64,000 bases of DNA from JBCCMA01 sp045107005 (lineage in GTDB: Bacteria > Pseudomonadota > Gammaproteobacteria > Steroidobacterales > JBCCMA01), in assembly GCA_045107005.1 (NCBI GenBank), contig JBGCFP010000080.1, positions 59,455-123,454 of the forward strand. The letters are read 5' to 3'. A model generated the notes under the pieces. The model had not been told where the DNA came from, ran no database searches, and was given only the letters and a program-made list of their open reading frames with translations. The position numbers and the translations under genes were made by a program. Of the stretch, positions 27,986-37,491 are shown piece by piece; the first letter of the stretch is position 1, and every line of letters starts with the position of its first letter.

Positions 27986-28510
27986 ATGAATCGCAATGAC
28001 TTCGCCACACTACTGGCTAGCGTATTGCTGGCAATCGCGCTTAGCGCCTGCACGCAAGATACCAATGGAGGGCCGGCACCAACCGAGCCACCGATCGCCG
28101 ATGAGGTGGAAATCGCGGATGGTTTGGTTGAGCATCTGGCGGAGGGCTCCGACCCGCGCACGCTCTACATCGTCGGCAATCAATACGCGGTTGGCGACGG
28201 CGTGGAGAAAGATCAGGATATTGCCGAGCGTCTGTGGCTGGTGGCGTGCGATAAGGGTCATGCGTACGCGTGCAACAATTACGGCAGTCGGCAAATCGGC
28301 TACGGCAACTTTGATGAGGCCGCCCGCACGCTCACACTAGCGGCACAGACCGGTGTTATCGATGCGGTTCGCAACCTTATTGAATTGCACGACAACTCGC
28401 AGTGGACCGGCGCATCGATCGATGAAAGCGTAAAATGGTTTGAAGTGTTGCAAGCTCTGGAGAACCCTGAGCCGCAGCAGTCTACGAGTGGCGATCAGCC
28501 ACAAGGCTAG
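27986..28510 (+). CDS. Sel1/TPR-like lipoprotein
   Basis: A 174-residue predicted lipoprotein: signal with lipobox ALSAC, then a proline-rich linker and two Sel1-type helical repeats (GNQYAVGDGVEKDQDIAERLW, ACDKGHAYACNNYGS). Sel1 repeats mediate protein contacts. The partner is unknown. It is convergent with the energised-envelope operon, ending 40 bases from it. Confidence 0.78.
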   Translation: MNRNDFATLLASVLLAIALSACTQDTNGGPAPTEPPIADEVEIADGLVEHLAEGSDPRTLYIVGNQYAVGDGVEKDQDIAERLWLVACDKGHAYACNNYGSRQIGYGNFDEAARTLTLAAQTGVIDAVRNLIELHDNSQWTGASIDESVKWFEVLQALENPEPQQSTSGDQPQG

Positions 28511-28550
28511 CGTCGCGACGCTTCATTGGAAAGCGACGCGAAGCGTAAAT

Positions 28551-29585
28551 CTAGACCGGGAAGAAATCGATCGGCTTGGTCGTTGTGATAACGCCCACAT
28601 CCTGCGCGCCAAACTTGAACAGCCGCACCCGTTGAACCAGTTTTGATTCAAATTCCGGCGCGCTGAGCTCACTCGACACCACGCGGCAGTCAAGCACTTC
28701 GCCCGTCGGCGCAATCGTCAGCTCCAGAACCAACTTGCCCTGCAGCGAAGGATCAGCGCGCAGCGCACGTCGATAGAGCGCGTAGATGGCCGCTTTGTTG
28801 CGATCAAAAATCATCTCGATCTGATCGCGACTGCGTTGTCCGGCGGAACCACCGTCAATGCCGGTATCGTTGCTGCCGTCACTGCGACCACCGCCGCCAC
28901 CGGATCCAACGATCGTGCTGGTCACTTGCGTGACTTCGCGCCCGGCCAAACCACCGCCACCGGTATTGCGGCTCAATGCCGCCGTGTTGATACCGCCGCT
29001 GGCTTTGCCGCTGGCGCTGGTCACCAGCGCGCGTTCGGAACGCTCCGCAGCACCGACTGTGTTGGACAACGTTCGGTTCGACAGCGCGCTATCAATACTC
29101 GAGTTATCGCGCAGATCCGCCAGCTCATCGGCCATCGCCATCAAACCCGCTTTCGCGGCACGCTCACGCGCCTCGTTAATCGGTGGCGGGGGCGTCACCT
29201 CGGGCTTGGGCACGAAGGCCAGTTTGGGTTCGGGTTTCGGCTCGGGCTTGGGTGGCTCGGGCTTGGGCTCAGGTTTCTTCTCTTCCTTGGGCACCTCCAC
29301 CACTTTCTCTTCCTCCGGTTCAACAACCGGTGGCGGAGGTGGCGGCGGCGGCGCTTTGCGCTCGATCAATAGTTTGGCCAGGCGCGGCGGCACGTCGGCG
29401 CCGTTGTTGTGCACGATGTCCGAGCTCGGCAGCAATGGAATAGCCGCGCTCAGAAACAGCGTTGCGCCCGCAATCGCTATGAAAATCTTGCGCAGACGCT
29501 GACTCTCTTCGGTAATCGGCGACCACGGCAAATCGTAGCGCCGGTAGTGCGGAGGCAACGTCAGGGCAATACCGCTCTTGCTCAC
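28551..29585 (-). CDS. TonB-like energy transducer with AgmX/PglI C-terminal domain
   Basis: A 344-residue TonB-family protein: short cytoplasmic N-terminus, one membrane helix around residues 33-52 (KIFIAIAGATLFLSAAIPLL), a Pro/Glu/Lys-rich periplasm-spanning region (about 78-140, many PKPEPKPEP repeats), a Gly/Ser-rich stretch, and a C-terminal domain beginning QIEMIFDRNKAAIYALYRRALR and ending near FPV. That C-terminal domain is the AgmX/PglI type found in Myxococcus GltG/GltJ. It is the last gene of the operon and overlaps the upstream ExbD gene by four bases, the expected partner arrangement. Confidence 0.9.
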   Translation of the reverse strand: MSKSGIALTLPPHYRRYDLPWSPITEESQRLRKIFIAIAGATLFLSAAIPLLPSSDIVHNNGADVPPRLAKLLIERKAPPPPPPPPVVEPEEEKVVEVPKEEKKPEPKPEPPKPEPKPEPKLAFVPKPEVTPPPPINEARERAAKAGLMAMADELADLRDNSSIDSALSNRTLSNTVGAAERSERALVTSASGKASGGINTAALSRNTGGGGLAGREVTQVTSTIVGSGGGGGRSDGSNDTGIDGGSAGQRSRDQIEMIFDRNKAAIYALYRRALRADPSLQGKLVLELTIAPTGEVLDCRVVSSELSAPEFESKLVQRVRLFKFGAQDVGVITTTKPIDFFPV

Positions 29586-30100
29586 GATGCGCTGCCCTCG
29601 GCCAAATCCGCGCCTTTTTGCATCACGGCCAGTGAGATCTGCCCGTAGTTGGCCTCAGTACACGTAGTCATGACTTTCTTGAGCACGCTGTACGGAATGT
29701 CTTTGTCACCCATGATGGTGACTTCGCGGGAACCAAGATCGTCTTCGCCTTCTTTGATGATCAGCCGATCGACTTGCGCCTGCAGCGCATCGCGCAGTAC
29801 GGCAACGGTTGGGGTATCCATCGCTTCAATCTCATTGATCGACGCGACCACCCTGCCTTGCACCAGCACCTGCTCCGGCGTGACCATGACAATCACGGTC
29901 TCGCGCGGCTTTTGCTGCGCGACTGATTCCGGGATTTGCACCGCCTGGTTGCGTTCGAGCACTTCACTCTCGGACGAGTTGACCAGCAGGAAGAACACCA
30001 GAATCGTGAAAATATCCATCAGCGAAACGAGATTGAGCGAGCTTTTGGCGTTCTTGCCATGATGCCGCTCCATTCGTCTGGCCCGTCGGGACATCGCCAT
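29582..30100 (-). CDS. ExbD/TolR family protein (second copy)
   Basis: A 172-residue ExbD/TolR-type proton-channel subunit. It has a basic cytoplasmic start (RRARRMERHHGKNAKSSLNL), one membrane helix VSLMDIFTILVFFLLVNSS with the conserved aspartate that carries protons, and a periplasmic domain (VTIMGDKDIPYSVLKKVMTTC). It lies three bases after the other ExbD and is coupled to the TonB-like gene. Two ExbD/TolR with one MotA/TolQ-like protein is the AglRQS arrangement. Confidence 0.92.
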   Translation of the reverse strand: MAMSRRARRMERHHGKNAKSSLNLVSLMDIFTILVFFLLVNSSESEVLERNQAVQIPESVAQQKPRETVIVMVTPEQVLVQGRVVASINEIEAMDTPTVAVLRDALQAQVDRLIIKEGEDDLGSREVTIMGDKDIPYSVLKKVMTTCTEANYGQISLAVMQKGADLAEGSAS

Positions 30101-30103
30101 ACA

Positions 30104-30622
30104 TTAATCCTTTGAAAGCGCGCTCGAGAGCGCTTCGATCGGCGCATCGCCGATGGCTATTTCAGGGAACAGTTCACCGTAGCCACCGCCCGGTTCGTCC
30201 ACCGGCGCTACGCGCACGGTGTCCATCACCTGGACCAGCGTGTCGTACACGATGTCGGATTCGAGCAACACGGTAGCGTCGGTCTTATCGGGATAACGCA
30301 CTTTCACCTGCTGCAGAAATTCTTGCAGCGCTTCCAGCTCGTAACCGTCGTCACCGTTGGGAAACGACTTGAGCAGACCGGTGTTGCGATCCGACACATC
30401 GATTCTCGCTTCGCGAACGGTGACTTCGAGGTTAAACGCGTCTTCCTCTTCCACTGCCGCTTCGCTACCCGGCCCGGGCAAATTCAGCTCGAGCACGGCC
30501 GTGCGGGAAAACACGGCGGTGATCAACAAGAACGGCACCAGAATGACCATCAGGTTCATGAAGGCCGTGATGTTGAGCTCGGCCTGTTCGGTGTCTCGGC
30601 GTCTCCGCCAGCGGCGTCTCAC
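30104..30622 (-). CDS. ExbD/TolR family protein (first copy)
   Basis: A 172-residue ExbD/TolR-type subunit, clearly divergent from the second copy. The N-terminus is basic (MRRRWRRRRDTEQAELNI), the helix is TAFMNLMVILVPFLLITAVF, and the periplasmic part ends with PDKTDATVLLESDIVYDTLVQVMD. In the helix the aspartate usual in ExbD is replaced by asparagine (FMNLM), so this copy may not conduct protons itself, as in systems where one of two TolR-like proteins lost the residue. It overlaps the motor gene by one base. Confidence 0.92.
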   Translation of the reverse strand: MRRRWRRRRDTEQAELNITAFMNLMVILVPFLLITAVFSRTAVLELNLPGPGSEAAVEEEDAFNLEVTVREARIDVSDRNTGLLKSFPNGDDGYELEALQEFLQQVKVRYPDKTDATVLLESDIVYDTLVQVMDTVRVAPVDEPGGGYGELFPEIAIGDAPIEALSSALSKD

Positions 30623-31266
30623 TAGGCCGCTTCCGGCCGACGTTCAGACACGCTATTCAAAAACTTCACCGACACCATCTCCAGCGAATCCACCAGCTCG
30701 GTGGTTTTGGTCTGCAGCAGCGTGTGAATCAGCAGAAGTGGAATCGCCGCCATCAAGCCAAACGCGGTCGTGTTCATCGCCACGGAGATACTGGCACTGA
30801 GCAGATCCGCCTTTTCCGCCGGGTTGGCCGCAGCCACTGCGGTAAACGCTTTAATCAGACCAATAATCGTGCCGAGCAGACCCAGAAGCGTCGCGATATT
30901 GGCAAACGTTGCCAGGTAGTGAGTGCGTTTTTCCAACCGCGGCAGCACTTCCATCAGGCTCTCTTCCATCGCTTTTTCGATGTCATCGCGACGACGCGCG
31001 GTGTCGATGCGCGCAATCCCGTAGGACAAAATACTGCCGATGGCGGTTTTGGAGTTGGAAGTCATCTGCGCCGCTTCCTGGAAGCCACCGCGCTGGATCA
31101 CCGGCACCAGTTTCTTCCACAGCATGCGGTTGCGCGTGCTGGTCATGCTCAAATAAACCCAACGTTCGACCGCAATGGTCAATCCAATCGCGAACACCAC
31201 GACGATGGGGTACATAAACCAGCCACCCTCCTGGAAAAAGCGCACGACAGTGTTGTAAGTTTCCAC
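30622..31266 (-). CDS. MotA/TolQ/ExbB proton-channel family protein
   Basis: A 214-residue inner-membrane motor protein with three membrane segments: FMYPIVVVFAIGLTIAVERW, ATFANIATLLGLLGTIIGLI and ISVAMNTTAFGLMAAIPLLL. The G-L-L-G-T-(I/V)-x-G-(L/M)-I block and the TTAFGL-A-P segment are the family signatures. I set the start at GTG 31266 because AGGAG lies six bases upstream and the family begins just before the first helix; the frame is open 39 codons further. It follows the 117-residue gene by 25 bases. Confidence 0.93.
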   Translation of the reverse strand: METYNTVVRFFQEGGWFMYPIVVVFAIGLTIAVERWVYLSMTSTRNRMLWKKLVPVIQRGGFQEAAQMTSNSKTAIGSILSYGIARIDTARRRDDIEKAMEESLMEVLPRLEKRTHYLATFANIATLLGLLGTIIGLIKAFTAVAAANPAEKADLLSASISVAMNTTAFGLMAAIPLLLIHTLLQTKTTELVDSLEMVSVKFLNSVSERRPEAA

Positions 31267-31291
31267 AGTTGTCTCCTGAATCGATTTAGGA

Positions 31292-31645
31292 CTATTTCGT
31301 TTTGCCGGCATCGTCGCCGGCGCTGTCATCGTCTTGCAATGCGTTGTAGTAATCGACCTGCCGACGGAATACATCGGGGTCAATGGGGCTCAACACTTCT
31401 TCAACCAGACTGGCCAGTGGCCGACCGGTAAGCTCAACCAGATCGGGGTTTTTCCACGGCACAATGACCAAAACTTTCGGCAATTCGCGGCTGCCGGTGA
31501 CCGAAGTTGTATCCAACTCCAATCGCGTTGCGGCCGCTGTGATGGTGTCGTCAGTTTCACTGGTCTGACTGTTGTCGTTAGGTGCATCCTGAGCGCTGGC
31601 GCACATCGAAGTCAACATAAGAAGGCTCAATGGAAGCGTTTTCAT
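31292..31645 (-). CDS. Small exported protein of the envelope operon, unknown function
   Basis: A 117-residue protein with a signal peptide (MKTLPLSLLMLTSMCASAQ) and an acidic mature part. It ends DDDSAGDDAGKTK and contains the segment VLVIVPWKNPDL..LTGRPL and PDVFRRQVDYYNAL. I do not recognise a family. It overlaps the TPR lipoprotein gene by four bases and precedes the motor gene, so it is probably a periplasmic accessory of the complex. Confidence 0.75.
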   Translation of the reverse strand: MKTLPLSLLMLTSMCASAQDAPNDNSQTSETDDTITAAATRLELDTTSVTGSRELPKVLVIVPWKNPDLVELTGRPLASLVEEVLSPIDPDVFRRQVDYYNALQDDDSAGDDAGKTK

Positions 31646-32283
31646 CGGCGTTCCACCTGAGCGTCACTGGATGCCGTGGACGGCCCTGCCGCCGTTCGCC
31701 GCTGCAAATCCTTAACCCAGGATGCGACGGCTTTGTCTGCGCTCGGGGTCATCGACAGGTACGCCTCGTAGTGCACGAGCGCTTCGGAATGCTGACGCAG
31801 GTACAGGTCGAGCAACACGCCCAGATTGTAGTGCGCCTTCGCGTATTCCGGATCGGCCTTGATGGCGGCACGATACGCTTGTGCGGCGCCTGGGAATTCA
31901 CCGCGTTGACGCAACACGATGCCCAACTCGTTGTGCACGACCGCCGCGCGTGGCGCCAGCGCCTTTGCCTTGAGCAGCGATTCGTAAGCCTCGTCAAAGC
32001 GCGACGTGCGGGAGTAAACGATGCCCAGATTCAAATGATAACGTGCATCATTTGCGTGCGATTTGGACAGTCGCAGCAGCGCTGTCTCAGCATCGCTCCA
32101 GGATTCGCTTTGCATGTGGCCAAACGCCGGGGCAAAGCGCTTGTCGAACGCCACCGGGGTGCCGTCGCCTTGCGGCTTTGGTCCACTGGCGCACGCGCCA
32201 AGCAGACCACAGACAAGAGCGATCAGCGGCAGACGTAGCGTCGATCTAAGGGTTAAGCGTCGCAAACGACTCTCCTTTCTCAA
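31642..32283 (-). CDS. TPR repeat lipoprotein
   Basis: A 213-residue lipoprotein (signal followed by LLGAC) with about four tetratricopeptide repeats, for example ARYHLNLGIVYSRTSRFDEA, AVVHNELGIVLRQRGEFPGA and AKAHYNLGVLLDLYLRQHSEA. It resembles small TPR lipoproteins that accompany Glt/Tol-like machines. The start overlaps the end of the 923-residue gene by 38 bases. The role is presumably as a periplasmic or outer-membrane scaffold. Confidence 0.88.
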   Translation of the reverse strand: MRKESRLRRLTLRSTLRLPLIALVCGLLGACASGPKPQGDGTPVAFDKRFAPAFGHMQSESWSDAETALLRLSKSHANDARYHLNLGIVYSRTSRFDEAYESLLKAKALAPRAAVVHNELGIVLRQRGEFPGAAQAYRAAIKADPEYAKAHYNLGVLLDLYLRQHSEALVHYEAYLSMTPSADKAVASWVKDLQRRTAAGPSTASSDAQVERR

Positions 32284-35017
32284 ACTTGGCGTAACGAGCC
32301 GGCATCAAACGCGCCAATTCGCTGAAGCTCTTTTTCACCCAGTCGTCATAAATGCCCTGCGTGCTGCGGCGAGCGTTCGCCTCGTAAACTTCAATTGCTT
32401 TTTCCTCAAAAGGAAAAGCCTGTTCTTCAATCAGGAACTCATATTCCTCGAGTTCAAGCTCCGTCAACTCCGGCGGGCGCTCTGAATCCATCAACGCTGA
32501 CGCCATTTCGCGGTAGAGCTCTGCAATTCGAAACGTCGCCGCCGTGGTCACCGGACCGACACCGTAATCCGCCGCATCGCCGTAAGCGCCCAACAGCGCC
32601 TCCATCGATGCCTTCTTGGCGCGCAGCGCGTCAGCCAGCGGTACCACCAGGCGCATGGCCATGTAGGCCGGTAATTCGTCATCAGCAAGCGTCATCGCCG
32701 CGGAAGCAGCCGCGCTACGCGAGCGGTCTGAACCACCGCCCGACGCACGATGCGCCGCAATGATCTGACGCATTTGTTCATTGCGTGCGAAGGGATCGCC
32801 TTCGCCCATTGCCAGCGTAGCGAGGCGCTCGCGAATGTCCATGGTTTCATCCAATGATGTGCCCAAGGCGTTCATGCGGTAATTCAAGGTATTGCGCTCA
32901 CGCGTCACGTCGTTGGCACTGGCGTATAGCGTGCCCGCCTGGCTCGATGCGTTGCGTCGAGTCGCGTCATCGTAACTACTGTCGCCAGCAATGCGGTCCA
33001 GTTCGATCGCCGCGTCCACGTCACGTCCGGCTTTCAAATAGACACCCGCGAGTTCGCGTGTCACGTTGGTCGCAAGCTCGTGGTCGCCGTGATCGCGACG
33101 AAAGCCCTCAAGAACCGTGGCCGCGCGCGACCAGTCTTCAAGCTGAACCAGCGCAGCCGCCGCATCGTACTGCGACGTAGCAACAATGCCACTGCCCGGC
33201 GTCACGTTGGCAACGCGCAGGAAATCATCCACCGCACCGGCCAGATCACCGCTGTCGCGACGTGCCTCCGCCTGTTTGTAAACCGAGGCGGCGAGGCGCT
33301 CGTTCATTTGTGTGCGTTCCGTCGGCTCAATAACATTCATCGCCAATACTTGAACGTACGCGTTTTCCGCCGCCGCGAAAGCCCCGGTCTCAAAACTGGA
33401 GTGACCGACCACGGTCCATGCGGTATTCCGCAAATCTGCCTCAGCTGGAGGGTTATCAATCTCAAGCAGCACCAGCGCCGCGCTGCGCGCTCGATCAAAC
33501 TCGGCAAGCTCGAAGAGACGCTCAGCGGCGTTGACCAGCACATTGTTGGCCTCGGGGTGTTGCGGGAAGCTGCCGGCAAAGCGCAGCGCCCCGTTGATAC
33601 CGCGGCGCTGCCACGCTTCTTGCTCGGTCACCGGCAACCGCGGTTGGTGCGCCGCATAAGACAACAAACTGGCGTACCCAGCCTCAGCAGCGCGCTCGTG
33701 CTCGCCGTAATTGTAGGCGGTCGCTTCGTATGCATCGGTGGCGTTGGCGTAACGCTCGTGGGTGTAAAGCAACTCGGCCAACAGGAAGTGCTGCGCCGGT
33801 GCCTCGTCGTCGGTCGGGAAGGATGCCAACCAGGATTCGTAATAACGCTGCGCCCGATCCACCGCCTCTGCGTTGCTGGTCGACAGCGAATGATAGTGCT
33901 CAGCAAGCTGAGTCAAATTCAGCTTTAATGCGTCAACAATGACCGGCGCCTCGTCACGCGTGTGCGATGCCCAGTAGCCGGCGGTAGACGTCAGCGCGTA
34001 GCCATCAACAAACGCTTCGCGGGCCGCGAGCTCCTGTTCGGCAAAGCCTGCCGCGTTATAGGTATCAATAACCTTGAGCTGCAGATGCGGGGCGTGTGTG
34101 TCGCTTGGGTAGTCGACAACAAACGCGTTAAACGTTCCCGCCGCATCGCTGAATCTCTCCTGCTCGAGAAAATGATCGCCCAGATCCTGATAGAGCAGGA
34201 ATTCGAAACCCGGCGCACTGCCCCGATCGAGCAGCGCATTCAGCGCTTCCACGCCGTCCAGATATGAGTAACTAATGCTCATGGCGCGCAGCGCGTCGTC
34301 CAGCAACGCTTGCTTGCCCGGCTTCAGCTGTTCATGAGCGGCTTTGTCATACGTGCCGCCTGGTGCCAGTTCGTGGTTGAGCAGCACCAGGAAACCGTCG
34401 AGGGCGAGCTCGTATTCGCCCAGGCGAAATTGCGACCACCCGTGTTTGTACAGCGTTTGCTCATAAAACGTGGACGTCGCGGCATCGTCCCGCGCTAAAA
34501 TCGCGCCGTAAGCCTCGGCGGCCAGATCGTAATCACCGGCAAGAAACTGCGCTTCGCCGCGACGGAAAAAACTCTCGATCAGGAAATCCGATTCGGGATA
34601 GCGTGCGACCAAATCCGCCAAACGCTCGGTCGCGATTTCTACATCGCCACGCTGTTCGAATGCGCGTGCGAGCTGGTAGGTGACGGCGTCATTATTGGGA
34701 TCATCAGGGTAGGTCTCCAACAACTCCTGATACAGCTTGATCGCGCGGTCGTATATCGCGGTGGCGGCGCTCAGGTCGTCGCCTTCAAGCTGCACGCGCT
34801 CAGCACGTTCAATCTCGATATCGGCGAGGCGCCGCAGCGCGCTGGCACGGCGCGGGTCGTCAAGCGGGGCCAAACGTAAAAACGCCTCGTAACTGTCGCG
34901 AGCGCGTTCGCGAGAATCAATCACCGGGTCGGTCGACGACACGGTCTCTTGCGAATGTGCACCGGGGCTGACACTGAGCAACAGCGCCGCAATGGCGGTG
35001 GCGAGTGCGCCCTTCAC
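32246..35017 (-). CDS. Large periplasmic TPR protein
   Basis: A 923-residue exported protein (signal MKGALATAIAALLLSVSPGAHS) made mostly of TPR/Sel1-like helical pairs. Examples are DDPNNDAVTYQLARAFEQRGD, ESDFLIESFFRRGEAQFLAGDYDLA and FETGAFAAAENAYVQVLAMN. It resembles the long TPR proteins of the Myxococcus Glt cluster (GltD/GltE type) in size, repeats and neighbours. It overlaps the 642-residue gene by four bases. Identification as a specific Glt protein is not possible by eye. Confidence 0.88.
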   Translation of the reverse strand: MKGALATAIAALLLSVSPGAHSQETVSSTDPVIDSRERARDSYEAFLRLAPLDDPRRASALRRLADIEIERAERVQLEGDDLSAATAIYDRAIKLYQELLETYPDDPNNDAVTYQLARAFEQRGDVEIATERLADLVARYPESDFLIESFFRRGEAQFLAGDYDLAAEAYGAILARDDAATSTFYEQTLYKHGWSQFRLGEYELALDGFLVLLNHELAPGGTYDKAAHEQLKPGKQALLDDALRAMSISYSYLDGVEALNALLDRGSAPGFEFLLYQDLGDHFLEQERFSDAAGTFNAFVVDYPSDTHAPHLQLKVIDTYNAAGFAEQELAAREAFVDGYALTSTAGYWASHTRDEAPVIVDALKLNLTQLAEHYHSLSTSNAEAVDRAQRYYESWLASFPTDDEAPAQHFLLAELLYTHERYANATDAYEATAYNYGEHERAAEAGYASLLSYAAHQPRLPVTEQEAWQRRGINGALRFAGSFPQHPEANNVLVNAAERLFELAEFDRARSAALVLLEIDNPPAEADLRNTAWTVVGHSSFETGAFAAAENAYVQVLAMNVIEPTERTQMNERLAASVYKQAEARRDSGDLAGAVDDFLRVANVTPGSGIVATSQYDAAAALVQLEDWSRAATVLEGFRRDHGDHELATNVTRELAGVYLKAGRDVDAAIELDRIAGDSSYDDATRRNASSQAGTLYASANDVTRERNTLNYRMNALGTSLDETMDIRERLATLAMGEGDPFARNEQMRQIIAAHRASGGGSDRSRSAAASAAMTLADDELPAYMAMRLVVPLADALRAKKASMEALLGAYGDAADYGVGPVTTAATFRIAELYREMASALMDSERPPELTELELEEYEFLIEEQAFPFEEKAIEVYEANARRSTQGIYDDWVKKSFSELARLMPARYAKFEKGESFATLNP

Positions 35018-36942
35018 TGCTCCGCCTCGACATAGCTCATGCGATCGTAAGTGCTCGCCAGTGCGAATTGCGCTTCGGTCAGGTAGGCGCGCAATCGATC
35101 GGCGTGTGCGCCGAACCGGGCAATGGCAATGTCCTTCAGGTAGCGCTCGTGCGCCAGGAGTGACGCGTCAACCCGTTGGCTCAAACTCGCAATGCGCGGC
35201 CGCGACGCGGCGATGCGCTCGTCGAAACCGTCAAACCGGCGCGGTGCCTGCATCTGGGCAATACCAAGCGTTACGCTGCGATCGCGCGCGGTGCCGAGCT
35301 GCGCGCTTATGGATTTGAGCGCCTTGCGTTGCTCCCAGAGTCGGCCTTCGTATTCATGGCTTAGCCGCCACAGTAACGTGCCGCGCAGCAGCGCCAGTTT
35401 CGCGCGCGCCGCGTCGTAACGCGGGTCGTCAGGGACTTTCGCAAGCGTCTTTTCCACGCGCGCCATACGGGCGAGTGATTTTTCCTCAGCCGGCGTCGCC
35501 AGTGCTTGGGGTATGCGACGCTGACCCAGCTCGGTCAGGCGTTTCGCAACGTCGCCAACGCGCGCACTCAATTGGGCAAGGCGCGAATTACTGTCGTTCC
35601 GGGCAAGGTTTTCATCCTGATCGGCAAATCGGGCGACGCGCGTTTCGAGCATGACGTCAAACGCTTCGATCCCCACCTGCCATTTCTCGAGATTGGCCCG
35701 CATCGCCGTCAGGTCGCGATAATTCTTCAACCCTTCCTGAAACTCGTGGTCCGCCATCAGTGCGAACAGGTAACGCCCGCGCTCATCGTTGGGCACTTCG
35801 TCCAGTGACCAAAACCAACCCACCTCACGACCGTCATCATTCTCGAGCAACGTCTCGAGAAACCGATCGTCGACGAGTTTGGTGCTCAGCGCGTCCAGAC
35901 GCGTAATCTCGTCACCAAAAACGGCAATGGCATCGCGGTAACCGGCCAGAGCGCGATTTTCATCACCGAGCTTGGCGTGCGCGAAAGGAATGCCCAGGCG
36001 CGATTCCTGTACAGCGGGGTCCAACGGGTCACCACCGGTCAGTGTGTCCCACGCCGTTAGCGCCACGTCGTACTGTTCCAGCTCCACCGCCGCCCAACCC
36101 TGGCCAAGACTCGCCTTGCTCGACCACATGCCGGTACCGACTTTGTCGAGCAGGGGCAGCGCTTTTTCCGCTTCACCTTCTTTCAGATGAGCGAAACCCA
36201 GTGCCAAATACACCTTGTCGCGCAGCGCACTGCCCTCGTTGTATTCCTCATCATCCCCGCGCGAAAACCAGCGCCACGGACGCAACCAGGTGCGTCCGGT
36301 CTGTTCTACCGATGCCCCCGATGCCGCGCGAGAAAGCAAATCGGTGCCGCGCTTCACTTCGCCGTTGCGCAGCAGCGCAACGCCCAGGTTGTAACGCACA
36401 TAGGAACGCCATCCCGGGGGTGCGCGCCACTTGGTCAAATTGGCCGCCGCCGACTCATACTGGTCGTTCTCGACCAGAATCTGTGCGCTAAGCAAGCGCT
36501 TGCGGGCCTCGAATTCCGGTTCCAGTTTGTCTTGGATTCGGCCCAGCGCTGCGAGTGCGTCATCAGCGCTGCCGCGTTGATAGGCCAGTTGGGCTGCATA
36601 CAGCCATGCGCGATCGCGCACTTTACTCTCGACGCGATCATCCAGCAGGCGCTCGAATATTGCGTTGGCGTCACGCTGCTGGCCGTAGGACAGATAAATG
36701 CCGCCGAGCAACAGATCCGCATCATCCACGTGATTTTCGACGCGGCTTTGCTCTTGTGCCGCGAGCAAACGCGCGGCCGATTCAAAATAGTCTTCCTGAT
36801 AGAAATGAAACAACGCGTGGCCGTATTCAAGATCACGCACAATTTTGCGTTCTTCGGCGGCACCCGCAACGGTGCACGCCAAGGCCGCCAGCAGAGCCGG
36901 CAGACAACGCTGCAGTCGTTGATAAGTCCGCGCGACGTTCAA
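35014..36942 (-). CDS. Periplasmic TPR/helical repeat protein
   Basis: A 642-residue exported protein (signal ending TVAGAAEE). The first 330 residues contain TPR-like repeats: GHALFHFYQEDYFESAARLL, LLLGGIYLSYGQQRDANAIF, VYLALGFAHLKEGEAEKALP. The last 200 residues are long charged helices typical of coiled coil. With the 923-residue protein it forms a pair of long scaffold proteins between the membranes. It starts four bases after the next gene upstream. Confidence 0.86.
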   Translation of the reverse strand: MNVARTYQRLQRCLPALLAALACTVAGAAEERKIVRDLEYGHALFHFYQEDYFESAARLLAAQEQSRVENHVDDADLLLGGIYLSYGQQRDANAIFERLLDDRVESKVRDRAWLYAAQLAYQRGSADDALAALGRIQDKLEPEFEARKRLLSAQILVENDQYESAAANLTKWRAPPGWRSYVRYNLGVALLRNGEVKRGTDLLSRAASGASVEQTGRTWLRPWRWFSRGDDEEYNEGSALRDKVYLALGFAHLKEGEAEKALPLLDKVGTGMWSSKASLGQGWAAVELEQYDVALTAWDTLTGGDPLDPAVQESRLGIPFAHAKLGDENRALAGYRDAIAVFGDEITRLDALSTKLVDDRFLETLLENDDGREVGWFWSLDEVPNDERGRYLFALMADHEFQEGLKNYRDLTAMRANLEKWQVGIEAFDVMLETRVARFADQDENLARNDSNSRLAQLSARVGDVAKRLTELGQRRIPQALATPAEEKSLARMARVEKTLAKVPDDPRYDAARAKLALLRGTLLWRLSHEYEGRLWEQRKALKSISAQLGTARDRSVTLGIAQMQAPRRFDGFDERIAASRPRIASLSQRVDASLLAHERYLKDIAIARFGAHADRLRAYLTEAQFALASTYDRMSYVEAEQ

Positions 36943-36946
36943 CAGA

Positions 36947-37483
36947 TCAGTCCCATTCCTTGACCAAAAACTGTGGCTGGAGTTTTTTCTCGCTGTCGCG
37001 GATCTGTAGCTCCAGATATTTGGCGCCGAGGGCCTTTTCGAACTTGAGTGTGGTGCCGCGTCGGTAGTCGCGATCGTGCGGCCCTTTGCCAGTGAGTACG
37101 GCCACCAGCTCGTGCTCGCCCGCCTTCAGGTTGCCAACGAACAATCGCTGCACGCCACCTCGATGCAGCGCATCGACTTCTTTTTCGGTGTACAGATAAT
37201 TGCTGACGTTCTTCCCATCAAGTTTCAGCTCCATCGAGTCGAGTCCGAAAAATTCACCAACGTCCAGCGACACGAACACCGCGACTTGGGTATTTGCGGG
37301 ATACAGCAGCTCTTCTTCCAGAATGAACAGATCGCGGTTTAGCGCCAGCAGTTCTTTCTTCAAGTCCTGTGCTTCGCTGTCGAGATTTTTCAACGGCATG
37401 GCGTCCTGCGCCAGCGCAACACTGGCCACGAGCGAAACGCAAAGCGCGCCGACAATGTGACAGAAGGTTTGGGTTCGCGTCAT
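36947..37483 (-). CDS. Exported protein of the envelope operon, unknown function
   Basis: A 178-residue protein with signal peptide (ending SVALAQ), a short coiled-coil segment (LDSEAQDLKKELLALNRDLF) and a beta-rich domain that looks like an Ig or carbohydrate-binding fold: NTQVAVFVSLDVGEFFGLDS, GVQRLFVGNLKAGEHELVAV, and a final TTLKFEKALGAKYLELQIRD. The fold pattern is inference. It is located between ApbE and the TPR genes with gaps of 8 and 4 bases, so it is clearly part of the operon. Confidence 0.75.
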   Translation of the reverse strand: MTRTQTFCHIVGALCVSLVASVALAQDAMPLKNLDSEAQDLKKELLALNRDLFILEEELLYPANTQVAVFVSLDVGEFFGLDSMELKLDGKNVSNYLYTEKEVDALHRGGVQRLFVGNLKAGEHELVAVLTGKGPHDRDYRRGTTLKFEKALGAKYLELQIRDSEKKLQPQFLVKEWD

Positions 37484-37491
37484 GAGAATTC